A DNA stretch of 31,530 nucleotides, taken from the NCBI GenBank assembly GCA_002394165.1, contig DGTA01000119.1:1-31530 (forward strand), read 5' to 3'. Numbering within the stretch: position 1 is the stretch's first letter; each line of letters begins with the position of its first letter. The notes beneath the pieces were generated by a model. That model had not been told where the DNA came from. It was given only the letters and a program-made list of their open reading frames with translations, and did not search any database. Origin of the DNA: Lachnospiraceae bacterium UBA4348. GTDB lineage: Bacteria > Bacillota > Clostridia > Lachnospirales > Lachnospiraceae. Position numbers and translations under genes: made by a program. This document shows, one piece after another, positions 9,716 through 17,307 of this stretch.

Positions 9716-10507
9716 TCACATTTGTTCCGATTTTCTGTCGCAGGCGATCACCGCTTCGATCAGGGCGCTGCGGAAGCCTTTTTCTTCCAGTACCCTGACC
9801 GCCTGGGCCGTCGTTCCGCCCGGTGAGCAGACCATATCCTTGAGTTCGCCGGGATGCTTTCCGCTCTCGAGCACCATCCTCGCGCTGCCAAGCACCGCCT
9901 GGGCCGCAAAGCGATAGGCCTGCGCCCTGGGCATGCCGTCCGCCACAGCCGCGTCCGCCAGCGCCTCGATCATCATGAACACATAGGCGGGAGAACTTCC
10001 GGAGACACCGGTCACCACGTTCATCAGCTTTTCCGGGACGATCTCCGTCCTCGCAAAGCTCTCGCAGACACGGCGGACCGCTTCCACCTCCTCAGGCGTG
10101 ACATTCTCATCCGGGCAGACGCCCATCATCCCCTCGCCCACCAGCGCCGGCGTGTTGGGCATGGTGCGGATCAGTCTGCACGGCCTGCCGATCCTCTCCT
10201 TGATCCACGCAATGGTCTTTCCGGGCGCGATCGAAACGATCAGCGTATCCTCCGACACCGCCGGAGAGATATCCGCGAGCATCTCCTCAAAAAACTGCGG
10301 CTTGACCGCGAGAAAAAGAATGTCGGCGAAAGCCGTCGTCTCCTTGTTTGTCCCGGTCCCAATCCCCGTCTCCTTCGAGATCGCCTCCAGAGTTTTGGGA
10401 TTGATGTCACTGACCATCATCTCATCCGGTCCGGCCAGTCCTCCCTTCAGGATGCCCCTGATCATCGCACCGGCCATGTTGCCGCCGCCGATAAAACCAA
10501 TCTTCAT
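9716..10507 (-). CDS. proC: Pyrroline-5-carboxylate reductase
   Basis: Reduces 1-pyrroline-5-carboxylate to L-proline with NAD(P)H, the last step of proline synthesis. The 263-residue protein begins with the Rossmann motif IGFIGGGNMAGAMIRGI and has ILFLAVKPQ. It carries the C-terminal dimer/active-site signature VTGVSGSSPAYVFMMIEALADAAVADGM and the segment MVCSPGGTTAQAVRVLEEKGFRSALIEAV, both diagnostic of ProC. Length is typical (about 265). An AGAGGG site precedes the ATG, and a promoter sits at 10552-10579. proC appears to be the first gene of a four-gene transcript with the methylase, ispE and the GntR regulator. The inverted-repeat element at 10581-10795 starts directly upstream of the promoter. 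Confidence 0.96.
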   Translation of the reverse strand: MKIGFIGGGNMAGAMIRGILKGGLAGPDEMMVSDINPKTLEAISKETGIGTGTNKETTAFADILFLAVKPQFFEEMLADISPAVSEDTLIVSIAPGKTIAWIKERIGRPCRLIRTMPNTPALVGEGMMGVCPDENVTPEEVEAVRRVCESFARTEIVPEKLMNVVTGVSGSSPAYVFMMIEALADAAVADGMPRAQAYRFAAQAVLGSARMVLESGKHPGELKDMVCSPGGTTAQAVRVLEEKGFRSALIEAVIACDRKSEQM

Positions 10508-10551
10508 ATCGCTGCCCTCTTTCTGAAAAAACCACGTAATACACTGACTTT

Positions 10552-10579
10552 ATTTTATCACACGCAGAGGGAAAAACAA
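10552..10579 (-). promoter_or_regulatory. Candidate promoter for proC
   Basis: On the minus strand TTGTTT (10574-10579), a 16-base spacer and TAAAAT (10552-10557) with TGA directly before it (extended -10). The -35 box is one base away from the left end of the repeat element at 10581. Confidence 0.5.
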
Positions 10580-10580
10580 G

Positions 10581-10795
10581 TTCTGACAGGGTCTGACACA
10601 GAACCGTCCTTTGGAGTTTACAGTATGAATAAAAGACAGCACCCTGCCCAATGGGGACGTTGCCGCAGCGCCGGTACTTGGCGAGGGCGAAGCCCGAGCC
10701 TTATGTACCGCTGCTCGAGGCAAGAGCGCGAGCGCTCCCCGTGGGCAGGGTGTTGAGTTTTGTTCTTCTGTAACTGGAAGGGCTGTCCCCTGTCA
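10581..10795. repeat. Structured inverted-repeat element between ykgJ-like gene and proC
   Basis: The ends TGACAGGG (10584-10591) and CCCTGTCA (10788-10795) are inverted; the right end matches the ends of the element at 3414-3536 (TGACAGGGGACAG). Nested pairings fill the middle: CACCCTGCCCA (10640-10650) with TGGGCAGGGTG (10742-10752), GGGGA with TCCCC, TTGCC with GGCAA, and GCAGCG with CGCTGC. Two small hairpins are GGGC-GAA-GCCC and GAGCG-CGAG-CGCTC. This resembles a REP/MITE-type mobile repeat or a structured RNA; no protein is encoded. It fills the whole 285-base gap between proC and the ykgJ-like gene apart from the proC promoter and leader. Confidence 0.65.
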
Positions 10796-11455
10796 TCGCA
10801 GCGAAAGATCTTTCCTGGCCCTTGCAAGCCTCTCTTCGAACTGCTCATAGAAGCTGCTCTCCCCGTCCCAGCTGCGGCGGTAAAAAAGCTGCACCAGGTA
10901 CAGGCAGACCTGCTTCCTCAGTTTTTCGCTTTCGCCCTCCAGCAGGTGCTGCACCTGCTTTAAGAAGGCGTGCCATCTGCGCACATATTCCTCATAGCGG
11001 GGCAGGTCTTCCACTCCAAGCCACTTCGAAACGCGGATCTTTGCCTTCGGCTTCGGGCATTCCCGGGCCTGGAGGAAATAGCGGAATTCCCCGCTGTCAT
11101 CATAGTACCGCCCCAGCGGGAAGAGCCGGCAGAAACCGGGCCGCGAGCCGTGGATCGTGCAGCGCCCGGTCCCGTCAAGGAAGGTGCACGCGCCGCCTGG
11201 TGTCATCGACATCACCGGCGTGATCAGCCCGTCCGCGACCGTAAGCGAGACATGCTTCTCCAGCAGGGCGTCAAAATCCATGCCGGTCACCTGCTGCATC
11301 TGGCGGATGTCCCACGGATCGAGCAGGATGGTGTCGGTCATGGTCCGGCAGCAGTCGCTGCAGCCACGGCAGTCCATGGTATCGGCCTTTACCAGATCGG
11401 AGGCCGTGTAAAACCTTCCGTCCCAGATCTGCGTGATATCCACGTCCCGGATCAA
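10793..11455 (-). CDS. YkgJ-family cysteine-cluster (zinc/iron-chelating) protein
   Basis: The 220-residue protein has the YkgJ/CxxCxxCC pattern: MDCRGCSDCCRTM near residue 28, then GGACTFLDGTGRCTIHGSRPGFCRLFPLGRYY, and a final Cys in LQARECPKP. The Cys set probably binds zinc or an iron-sulfur cluster; the family has no settled function. The start is a TTG at 11455 whose last two bases overlap the TGA stop of the deaminase gene (TTGA), with GGAG eight bases upstream, so translation is coupled. The stop TGA is part of the terminal repeat of the element at 10581-10795, so the last residue(s) may have been altered by insertion. It is the last gene of the tsaC/upp operon. Confidence 0.88.
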   Translation of the reverse strand: MIRDVDITQIWDGRFYTASDLVKADTMDCRGCSDCCRTMTDTILLDPWDIRQMQQVTGMDFDALLEKHVSLTVADGLITPVMSMTPGGACTFLDGTGRCTIHGSRPGFCRLFPLGRYYDDSGEFRYFLQARECPKPKAKIRVSKWLGVEDLPRYEEYVRRWHAFLKQVQHLLEGESEKLRKQVCLYLVQLFYRRSWDGESSFYEQFEERLARARKDLSLR

Positions 11456-11937
11456 AGCTCGATCTCCACGCGGCGCCCGGTCCGGGCATACCGGCGCACC
11501 TTGACGCCCGCCGCCTGCAGCATCCGGACGCTCGCCAGAACAGGCACGGTTTCCGCGTATTTATTATCGTCGTAGATAAGTTCGCGGATACCGGACTGGA
11601 TGATCGCCTTGGCGCATTCATTGCACGGGAAGAGCGTCACATAGATCTTGGCCCCTTCCAGGCTGCCGCCGCGGTAATTGAGGATGGCGTTGAGCTCGCT
11701 GTGCACTGTATAGACGTACTTCCTCTCAAGCTCTTCGCCCTCTCTCGCCCAGGGAAACTCATCATCGGAGCAGCCCTGCGGGAACCCGTTGTAGCCCATG
11801 GACAGGATCTTGTTCGACTGGCTGACGATGCACGCGCCCACCTGAGTGTTGGGATCCTTCGACCTCATGGCCGCCAGTCTGGCGACGCCCATGAAGTATT
11901 CGTCCCACGAGATATAATCTTTTCTCTTGTCGCTCAT
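11452..11937 (-). CDS. dCMP deaminase (deoxycytidylate deaminase family, ComEB-like)
   Basis: Zinc-dependent deaminase that converts dCMP to dUMP, feeding dTMP synthesis. From the ATG at 11937 the protein has 161 residues, starting MSDKRKDYISWDEYFMGVA. Zinc ligands and the catalytic Glu are visible in TVHSELNAI (His79, Glu81; HAE in most relatives) and FPCNECAKAI (Cys105, Cys108). The segment DPNTQVGACIV and GYNGFPQGCSD are characteristic of the dCMP deaminase/ComEB group. The frame is open upstream to 12039, but those residues are unlike any homologue and run into upp; the start at 11937 follows the upp stop after 25 bases. It sits between upp and the ykgJ-like gene, an order usual for Clostridia. 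Confidence 0.92.
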   Translation of the reverse strand: MSDKRKDYISWDEYFMGVARLAAMRSKDPNTQVGACIVSQSNKILSMGYNGFPQGCSDDEFPWAREGEELERKYVYTVHSELNAILNYRGGSLEGAKIYVTLFPCNECAKAIIQSGIRELIYDDNKYAETVPVLASVRMLQAAGVKVRRYARTGRRVEIEL

Positions 11938-11962
11938 TTTTACCTCAGCCCTTACTGAATGA

Positions 11963-12592
11963 TCACTTCGTTCCGAAGATGCGGTCGCCCGCGTCGCCCA
12001 GGCCCGGCACGATATAGCCGTGATCATTGAGATGATCATCGAGGGCGGCGATGTAGATATCTACATCCGGATGATCCTGCTGCATCCTGGCCACGCCTTC
12101 CGGAGCGGCGATAATGCACATGAAGCGGATGTTTCTGCAGCCGTGCTCCTTGAGCATGCGGATGGCCGCCGAGGAGGATCCGCCGGTCGCCAGCATGGGA
12201 TCGACCACGAAGATCTCCCTGTCAGCGGTATCGGTGGGCAGCTTGCAGAAATACTCAACGGGCTCGAGCGTCTCAGGGTCACGGTACAGACCGATGTGGC
12301 CGACCTTTGCAGTCGGAATGATATCGAGCATGCCGTCTACCATACCCAGACCTGCACGCAGGATCGGCACCACTGCCAGTTTCTTTCCCTCCAGCTCCTT
12401 GACGGTCGTTTTGCAGATGGGCGTCTCAACTTCCACATCCATCAGCTTCAGGTCACGGGTCGCTTCGAAACACATCAGTTTTGCGATCTCGCTGATCAAA
12501 GTCCTGAAATCCTTCGTGCCTGTCTCAACGCGGCGGATCACGCCGACTTTGTGCTGAATCAACGGATGATCAAGTACGATTACTTTAGACAT
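11963..12592 (-). CDS. upp: Uracil phosphoribosyltransferase
   Basis: Salvages uracil with PRPP to UMP. The 209-residue protein begins VIVLDHPLIQHKVGVIRR and includes TRDLKLMDVEVETPI, VPILRAGLGMVDGMLDIIPTAKVGHIG, the PRPP-binding loop VDPMLATGGSSSAAI and the C-terminal GLGDAGDRIFGTK, all diagnostic of Upp. Length is typical (about 209). A GGAGGAG site precedes the ATG, which lies within the end of the upstream phosphatase-like gene (eight-base overlap), so translation is coupled. rpiB, often found between the phosphatase gene and upp in related species, is absent here. Confidence 0.97.
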   Translation of the reverse strand: MSKVIVLDHPLIQHKVGVIRRVETGTKDFRTLISEIAKLMCFEATRDLKLMDVEVETPICKTTVKELEGKKLAVVPILRAGLGMVDGMLDIIPTAKVGHIGLYRDPETLEPVEYFCKLPTDTADREIFVVDPMLATGGSSSAAIRMLKEHGCRNIRFMCIIAAPEGVARMQQDHPDVDIYIAALDDHLNDHGYIVPGLGDAGDRIFGTK

Positions 12593-13049
12593 AGGTTTTC
12601 TCCTCCTGTAACAGCAGTTCCGATAATCTGTCCAACATGGTGTTCAGTTGCTCATAGCATTTCTTGTAATCCTCCAGCGTCCCGCCGTAGGGATCGAAGA
12701 CATCATCTTCAGCGCCTAAATATGCGCGCAGCGCAAAAACATTGACGGGGTTGTCATACTCGCTGTAGATCTTCTCCTGCTGCTCCTGCGACATAGTCAG
12801 GATAAGCGTACGCTCGTCAAAATCTTCCTGGCCGAGCGGCTTGCTCATATGTTCCCCGCTTGTGAGCCCCGCCAGTGAAAGAACCTCCTCTGTCTTCGGA
12901 TTGACCGGCTCCGGAAACAGGACCACCAGTCCCCTGGACTCGATCAGAATGTCCTCCAGCTTAAAGCGGTCCTGCATGATCGCTTCCGCGATGGGGCTGA
13001 CGCAGGTATTCTGAATATCTACGAACAGCAGCTTGTCGTACCTCTTCAA
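12585..13049 (-). CDS. Low-molecular-weight phosphatase-fold protein lacking catalytic Cys and Arg
   Basis: About 154 residues with the overall pattern of low-molecular-weight protein tyrosine/arginine phosphatases (YwlE position in the operon). Active members start hhFVCxGNTCRSPMAEAI; here the segment reads LLFVDIQNTCVSPIAEAI. The nucleophilic Cys is Asp11 and the phosphate-binding Arg is Val17. The late DP loop is kept (DPYGG, Asp119). It is therefore unlikely to be a phosphatase and may bind a ligand or partner. The TTG at 13049 is preferred because GGAG lies eight bases before it; the GTG at 13067 in the same frame (overlapping the tsaC stop as GTGA) is the alternative. The end overlaps upp by eight bases. 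The name ywlE would be misleading. Confidence 0.82.
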   Translation of the reverse strand: MKRYDKLLFVDIQNTCVSPIAEAIMQDRFKLEDILIESRGLVVLFPEPVNPKTEEVLSLAGLTSGEHMSKPLGQEDFDERTLILTMSQEQQEKIYSEYDNPVNVFALRAYLGAEDDVFDPYGGTLEDYKKCYEQLNTMLDRLSELLLQEEKTYV

Positions 13050-13063
13050 AACGGTTGCTCCCT

Positions 13064-14119
13064 TCACATTTTTTCTGCCCTGATCACATGGTGACCGGCT
13101 GCTTTGAGAAGTCGGTTCATGATCGCATCTCCAAGCTGTCCTTCCTCAAATGCCTCTGAATAAATTCTGTCCGTCTCCATTTCATCAAACTCGCGCAGCA
13201 GGGCATACAGATGCACCGCGATGGTCCTGGCATCGCTTCTGGTCCCGGCCTCCCTGACCGTTCCCTCACTGTATTTAGGCGCGCTCTCTGCGGCGGCGAT
13301 GATCCCCACCTTCAACCCGGCGGCGGTATCCTTCCGCGCCAGCTCCCGGATGGTCCTGACCACATCGTCCTCTTCGCCCTCCACGATGGTCATCTGGGCT
13401 TTCGGCGCGTAGTGGCGGTATTTCATTCCGGGCGCCCTGGGGCGCACTTTCTCATCTTCCGATGTCAGGCCCTTGTCGACCGTCACTTTCCCGAGCACTT
13501 CCTCGAGCATGGCCTTGCTGATGTAGCCGGGTCGAAGGATCTCCGGCGTCTCGCCGGTCAGGTCCACGATCGTGGACTCGAGCCCGATACCGACCTGCCC
13601 GCCGTCGATGATGCAGTCGATCTTTCCGTCCAGATCCTCGATCACATGCGCCGCGGTCGTGGGGCTTGGCCTTCCGGAAGTGTTGGCGCTCGGCGCCGCC
13701 ACATACCCTCCGGCTGCCTGGATCAGCTCAAGAGCTGCCGGATGACTTGGCATCCTTACCGCCACTGTTTTCAGCCCGCCCGTCGTCGCATCGGGAACGA
13801 TGGGGCTCTTGGGCAGGATCATGGTGAGCGGCCCCGGCCAGAATGCCTGCGCCAAGATGAGCGCCTTCTCCGGGATATCCGTCACAAGCAGCGCCAGATC
13901 CTCGAGCCGCGCGATGTGAACGATCAGCGGATTGTCGCTCGGTCTTCCCTTCGCCGCATAGATCTTTGCGGAAGAAGCTTCGTCGAGGGCGTTTCCTCCC
14001 AGCCCGTACACGGTCTCCGTGGGAAACGCGACGAGCCCTCCTCTTTGCAGGATCTCCCCTGCCTTTCGGATCATCTCAGGGTCCGTCTTCTCCCTCATAT
14101 CCATTCTGATCGTCTGCAT
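13064..14119 (-). CDS. ywlC: L-threonylcarbamoyladenylate synthase (Sua5/YwlC type)
   Basis: Makes threonylcarbamoyl-AMP from threonine, bicarbonate and ATP for the t6A37 modification of tRNAs reading ANN codons. The YrdC domain (residues ~12-205) shows LVAFPTETVYGLGGNAL, YAAKGRPSDNPLIVHIA with the KGRPS substrate motif, FWPGPLTMIL, AVRMPSHP and ANTSGRPSPT. A C-terminal Sua5 domain (~230-351) marks the long form. From the ATG at 14119 it has 351 residues, starting MQTIRMDMREKTD. A TTG at 14143 in the same frame would add eight residues with less support. It opens an operon with the phosphatase-like gene, upp, dCMP deaminase and the ykgJ-like gene, driven by the promoter at 14194-14222. Confidence 0.95.
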   Translation of the reverse strand: MQTIRMDMREKTDPEMIRKAGEILQRGGLVAFPTETVYGLGGNALDEASSAKIYAAKGRPSDNPLIVHIARLEDLALLVTDIPEKALILAQAFWPGPLTMILPKSPIVPDATTGGLKTVAVRMPSHPAALELIQAAGGYVAAPSANTSGRPSPTTAAHVIEDLDGKIDCIIDGGQVGIGLESTIVDLTGETPEILRPGYISKAMLEEVLGKVTVDKGLTSEDEKVRPRAPGMKYRHYAPKAQMTIVEGEEDDVVRTIRELARKDTAAGLKVGIIAAAESAPKYSEGTVREAGTRSDARTIAVHLYALLREFDEMETDRIYSEAFEEGQLGDAIMNRLLKAAGHHVIRAEKM

Positions 14120-14193
14120 GCACCTTCTGCCCCATTTTCTCAATTTTAATGAAATGGCTGGGCGGAAAATCTGCCCGCCCGGACACCGGTAGT

Positions 14194-14222
14194 ATTATAC
14201 CACCATGCACAGGGGATTAAAA
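14194..14222 (-). promoter_or_regulatory. Candidate promoter for the ywlC-upp operon
   Basis: On the minus strand TTTTAA (14217-14222), a 17-base spacer and a perfect TATAAT (14194-14199) with TGG before it. The leader of about 70 bases contains a hairpin with GGGCGG and CCGCCC arms but no T-run. Confidence 0.65.
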
Positions 14223-14271
14223 ACGATTCTTCTTTACATTAGTATTACAGGGTGCCTCCTGAATCCGGTAC

Positions 14272-14303
14272 AAAAAAGGGTGACTGCCGTTCGGCAGCCA
14301 CCC
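14272..14303 (-). terminator. Rho-independent terminator after the S1 protein gene
   Basis: On the minus strand GGGTGGCTGCCG, loop AAC, CGGCAGTCACCC (one or two mismatches) and then TTTTTTG, 17 bases after the S1 gene stop. It separates this gene from the ywlC promoter. Confidence 0.85.
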
Positions 14304-14319
14304 GGTACAATTCCACCTG

Positions 14320-15408
14320 TCAGAATTTCAGGTTAAGCTTGGAAAGCAGATCTCCCAGAGAAGTGGAGATATTTTCAGCTTTCGGTATAACGACCGGCTC
14401 TTCGTCGATCGCTTCTGCAGGAGCATTCTCCTCAAGCGCCTTCATGCTCAGGCTCAGCTTCCCGTCTTTGTTGGCAATAACTTTTACCTTGACCGTCTGG
14501 CCTTCTTTAAGCACTGCATCCGGCGTCTTGATCCTGGTATGGGAGATCTGGGAAACATGAAGCAGTCCGGAAAGACCCTTGCCCAGATTGATGAAAGCAC
14601 CGTAGGGCTTAATGGTCTCGACTTTTCCTTCCGTTACCATACCGACCTCAACGCTGTTGATCCGGCTGGCGCGCTCCTCGGCTTCCTTCTCGCGAAGGAT
14701 CTCTTTTGCGGAGAGAACAAGCTTCTTGCCTTCCTGCTCCGCAGTGATCACGCGGACATCAATGGTCTTGCCGACATAGGATTCGAGATCAGCTTCTTCA
14801 ACGTATCCAAGCGCCAGCTTGGAGGCGGGGATGAAGCCCCTGATCCCTTCCAGATAAGCGATCACGCCGGATTTTGTAACGGCGGAGATCTTCACGGATA
14901 CATCGGCCTGCGTCTCTTTCAGCTCGCGAAGGCGGTCCCATGCCATCTTGTCGGCCGCTTCCTTCATGGAAAGAAGCATATGGCCGGCGCCGTCATCGGT
15001 GCGGATCACGGTGGCGGAGATCGTCTGCCCGACCTGTACACTGTTCTTCAGAGAGAAGGAAGGATCATCACTGGCGTCCTCAAGGCGGATGATGCCGTCT
15101 GTGTAGTAGCCGAAGTCCATGGTGATCTCTGTCTCAGACACGCCGATGACTGTACCGGTGATCACATCACCCGGATAATAGCGGCGGTAGGTCGCTTCCA
15201 GTTCCTGAGCGTAATCATCCATCGTCTCGGCGGGAGCCGCTTCCTCTGCAGCCTCAGCGGGAGCCTCTTCTTTTACAGTCCCGGCAGCCTCTTCCACCGC
15301 CTCGGCGGGGGCTGCTTCCTTTGCAGTCTCGGCAGCTTCTTCTACAACAGTTTCAACCGTTTCGGCAACTGCTTCCTCAGCCGTTGTCACATTGATCTCA
15401 TCAGACAT
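14320..15408 (-). CDS. S1-domain RNA-binding protein (ribosomal protein S1-like)
   Basis: The 362-residue protein has three S1 (OB-fold) domains. They lie at ~80-150 (GDVITGTVIGV to HMLLSMKEA), ~168-236 (VSVKISAVTKSGVIAYLEGIRGFIP to KLVLSAKE) and ~254-325 (GMVTEGKVETIKPYGAFINL, GLSGLLHVSQIS, KLSLSMKAL). The third matches the canonical S1 pattern best. Residues ~10-65 are an Ala/Glu/Pro-rich, strongly acidic stretch with imperfect repeats such as EEAPAEAAEEAAPAE, unusual ahead of S1 domains. It probably helps mRNA binding at the ribosome, as short S1 homologues in Firmicutes are thought to, though E. coli S1 has six domains. AGGAGGAGG precedes the ATG. The gene has its own promoter (15470-15499) and terminator. 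Confidence 0.88.
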   Translation of the reverse strand: MSDEINVTTAEEAVAETVETVVEEAAETAKEAAPAEAVEEAAGTVKEEAPAEAAEEAAPAETMDDYAQELEATYRRYYPGDVITGTVIGVSETEITMDFGYYTDGIIRLEDASDDPSFSLKNSVQVGQTISATVIRTDDGAGHMLLSMKEAADKMAWDRLRELKETQADVSVKISAVTKSGVIAYLEGIRGFIPASKLALGYVEEADLESYVGKTIDVRVITAEQEGKKLVLSAKEILREKEAEERASRINSVEVGMVTEGKVETIKPYGAFINLGKGLSGLLHVSQISHTRIKTPDAVLKEGQTVKVKVIANKDGKLSLSMKALEENAPAEAIDEEPVVIPKAENISTSLGDLLSKLNLKF

Positions 15409-15469
15409 CCTTACTCTTCCTCCTCCTGAAATTGCCGGAATTGAACGCCGGTTTAAATTACATGCAGAC

Positions 15470-15499
15470 AGTATACCATAACGGCGCCGAAAACGACAA
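15470..15499 (-). promoter_or_regulatory. Candidate promoter for the S1 protein gene
   Basis: On the minus strand TTGTCG (15494-15499), an 18-base spacer and TATACT (15470-15475) with TGG before it. It lies in the 100-base gap after dnaB and gives a leader of about 55 bases. Confidence 0.6.
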
Positions 15500-15508
15500 G
15501 TTTATTCC

Positions 15509-16837
15509 TTACTTCTGCAGATTGGCGAATTTCGTGTACCTTGGCAGCCATGCCAGCTCGACCGTCCCGATGGGGCCGTTTCGCTGTTTGGCGATGATCA
15601 CTTCCGCAATGTCCCGCCGCTCGGTATCTTTATTGTAATAGTCCTCACGGTAGAGGAACATGACGACGTCGGCGTCCTGCTCGATAGCCCCGGATTCACG
15701 AAGATCCGAGAGCATGGGCCTGTGATCCGGCCTCTGTTCCACGGCGCGGGACAGCTGTGAAAGTGCCACCACCGGCACCTGCAGTTCCCTGGCCACCTCT
15801 TTGAGGCCGCGGGAGATATCGGAGATCTCCTGCTGCCGGGACTCTGTGCGCCTGCTTCCCTGCATCAGCTGCAGGTAGTCGACCATCACGATGTCCAGGC
15901 CGTGCTCGAGCTTGTATTTGCGGCATTTGCTGCGAAGCTCGGTCACGGAGATGCCGGGCGTATCGTCGATGATCAGTTTGGAGCGGCCGATCACGCCGGC
16001 GCTCTCGATCAGGCTGGCCCAGTCGTTGTCCGAGAGGGCGCCGGTCCTGAGCGCCTGGGCGTCCACTCTCGACTCAAGCGAGAAGAGACGGTTCATCAGC
16101 TGTTCCTTGGACATTTCCAGGCTGAACAGGCAAACCGAAAGATTGTTCCGAAAAGCCATGTACTCGGCGATATTGAGCACGAACGCCGTTTTTCCCATGG
16201 AGGGACGCGCGGCGATCAGGATCAGGTCCGAGTTCTGGAATCCGGCCGTCTTGAAATCAAGATCGGTAAAGCCCGTCGCCAGGCCGGTGACCGGGCCTTT
16301 GGCCCTGCTGGCCTTTTCGATGGTGTCAAGGGCGTTCAGCACGACGGTGCTGATCGGGACAAAGTCGCTGCTTCCCCGCTGCCGGAGCACCTGGAACAGC
16401 TTTCGCTCGGATTCCTCAAGGATCTCGGGGACAGGCTTCGTTCCGGCATAACAGGAGTTCACCACTTCCTCGCTGGCCCGGATCAGGCTGCGAAGAGACG
16501 CCTTGTCACGGACGATCCGGGCATACTGGCGTACATTGGCGGAGGTGGGAACGGTGGTGAGCATCTCGCCGATGTATTCCAGCGAGGAAACCTCCTCCGG
16601 AACCTCCATCTCCTTTAAGCGGTCCTGCAGGGTGATCAGGTCGATGGGTTTTCCCTCCGCGTAGAGAGAAGTCATCGCCTGGAACACCACGCCGTACTGC
16701 TTCTGGTAAAAATCCTCGCTCGTCAGCAGCTCCATGGCTGCCGCCACGGCCTCCTGATCGATCAGCATCGCGCCAAGCACGGAGCGCTCCGCGTCCGTGG
16801 ACTGGGGCATGATGCGTCTGGTTACATTTTCTTCCAT
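15509..16837 (-). CDS. dnaB: Replicative DNA helicase DnaB
   Basis: Hexameric 5'-3' helicase that unwinds DNA at the replication fork (called DnaC in B. subtilis). The 442-residue protein has the N-terminal DnaB domain (PQSTDAERSVLGAMLID, EDFYQKQYGVVFQAM) and the RecA-like motor. The motor shows LILIAARPSMGKTAFVLNIAE (Walker A at ~209-217), LFSLEMSKEQLMNRL, DIVMVDYLQLM (Walker B), PVVALSQLSRAVEQRPDHRPMLSDLRESGAIEQDADVVMFLYRE and a C-terminal arginine-finger region. Length matches the family. It lies 21 bases after rplI in the conserved Firmicutes order gdpP-rplI-dnaB. No clear terminator follows; the S1 promoter lies in the next gap. Confidence 0.97.
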   Translation of the reverse strand: MEENVTRRIMPQSTDAERSVLGAMLIDQEAVAAAMELLTSEDFYQKQYGVVFQAMTSLYAEGKPIDLITLQDRLKEMEVPEEVSSLEYIGEMLTTVPTSANVRQYARIVRDKASLRSLIRASEEVVNSCYAGTKPVPEILEESERKLFQVLRQRGSSDFVPISTVVLNALDTIEKASRAKGPVTGLATGFTDLDFKTAGFQNSDLILIAARPSMGKTAFVLNIAEYMAFRNNLSVCLFSLEMSKEQLMNRLFSLESRVDAQALRTGALSDNDWASLIESAGVIGRSKLIIDDTPGISVTELRSKCRKYKLEHGLDIVMVDYLQLMQGSRRTESRQQEISDISRGLKEVARELQVPVVALSQLSRAVEQRPDHRPMLSDLRESGAIEQDADVVMFLYREDYYNKDTERRDIAEVIIAKQRNGPIGTVELAWLPRYTKFANLQK

Positions 16838-16858
16838 AGGTTCAACTATCCTTACGAC

Positions 16859-17305
16859 TTACAGGCTCTCCACAAGCACCCGGACATTAGCGGTCACCTT
16901 TGTGTGAAGCCGCACGGGAACGGTCGTCTCTCCGATCGCCTTGATCGGTCCGGCAAGCATCACCTTCTTCTTGTCCACCTCATGACCGAGCTGATCCTTG
17001 ATCGCGTCCGCGACCTCCTTCGAGGAGACGGAACCGAACAGCCGGCCGCCTTCGCCGGTCTTTACCTTTAGCACCACCTGCGCTCCGTCAAGCTTTCCGG
17101 CCAGCTCCTTCGCTGCCGCCAGATTCTCGGCCGCCACCTTCTCCTCATTCGCCTTCTGCAGCTTCAGGTCATTCATGGACCGGCTGTTGGCCTCGACGCC
17201 CTGGCCCTTGCGCAGCAGTACGTTTCTCGCGTACGCGTCGCTGACCTCGACGACCTCGCCTTTTTTGCCGACCCCTTTCACATCCGAGAGTAAGATCACT
17301 TTCAT
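16859..17305 (-). CDS. rplI: 50S ribosomal protein L9
   Basis: The 148-residue protein starts MKVILLSDVKGVGKKGEVVEVSDAYARN, the N-terminal RNA-binding domain that binds 23S rRNA near the L1 stalk. It continues with NVLLRKGQGVEAN, a long charged helix (~40-75), and the C-terminal domain with GEGGRLFGSVSSKEVADAI. Length is typical (about 148). It starts two bases after the gdpP stop and ends 21 bases before dnaB, so the three genes are very probably one transcript. Confidence 0.97.
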   Translation of the reverse strand: MKVILLSDVKGVGKKGEVVEVSDAYARNVLLRKGQGVEANSRSMNDLKLQKANEEKVAAENLAAAKELAGKLDGAQVVLKVKTGEGGRLFGSVSSKEVADAIKDQLGHEVDKKKVMLAGPIKAIGETTVPVRLHTKVTANVRVLVESL

Positions 17306-17307
17306 AT

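Noticed and set aside
11938..12039. Longer N-terminus for the dCMP deaminase
   Set aside because: The extra 34 residues overlap upp and are unlike the family; the ATG at 11937 begins the conserved protein.
14311..14323. Third copy of the TGACAGGGGACAG repeat at the S1 gene stop
   Set aside because: TTCTGACAGG matches for ten bases only, there is no partner end, and the following bases form an ordinary terminator.
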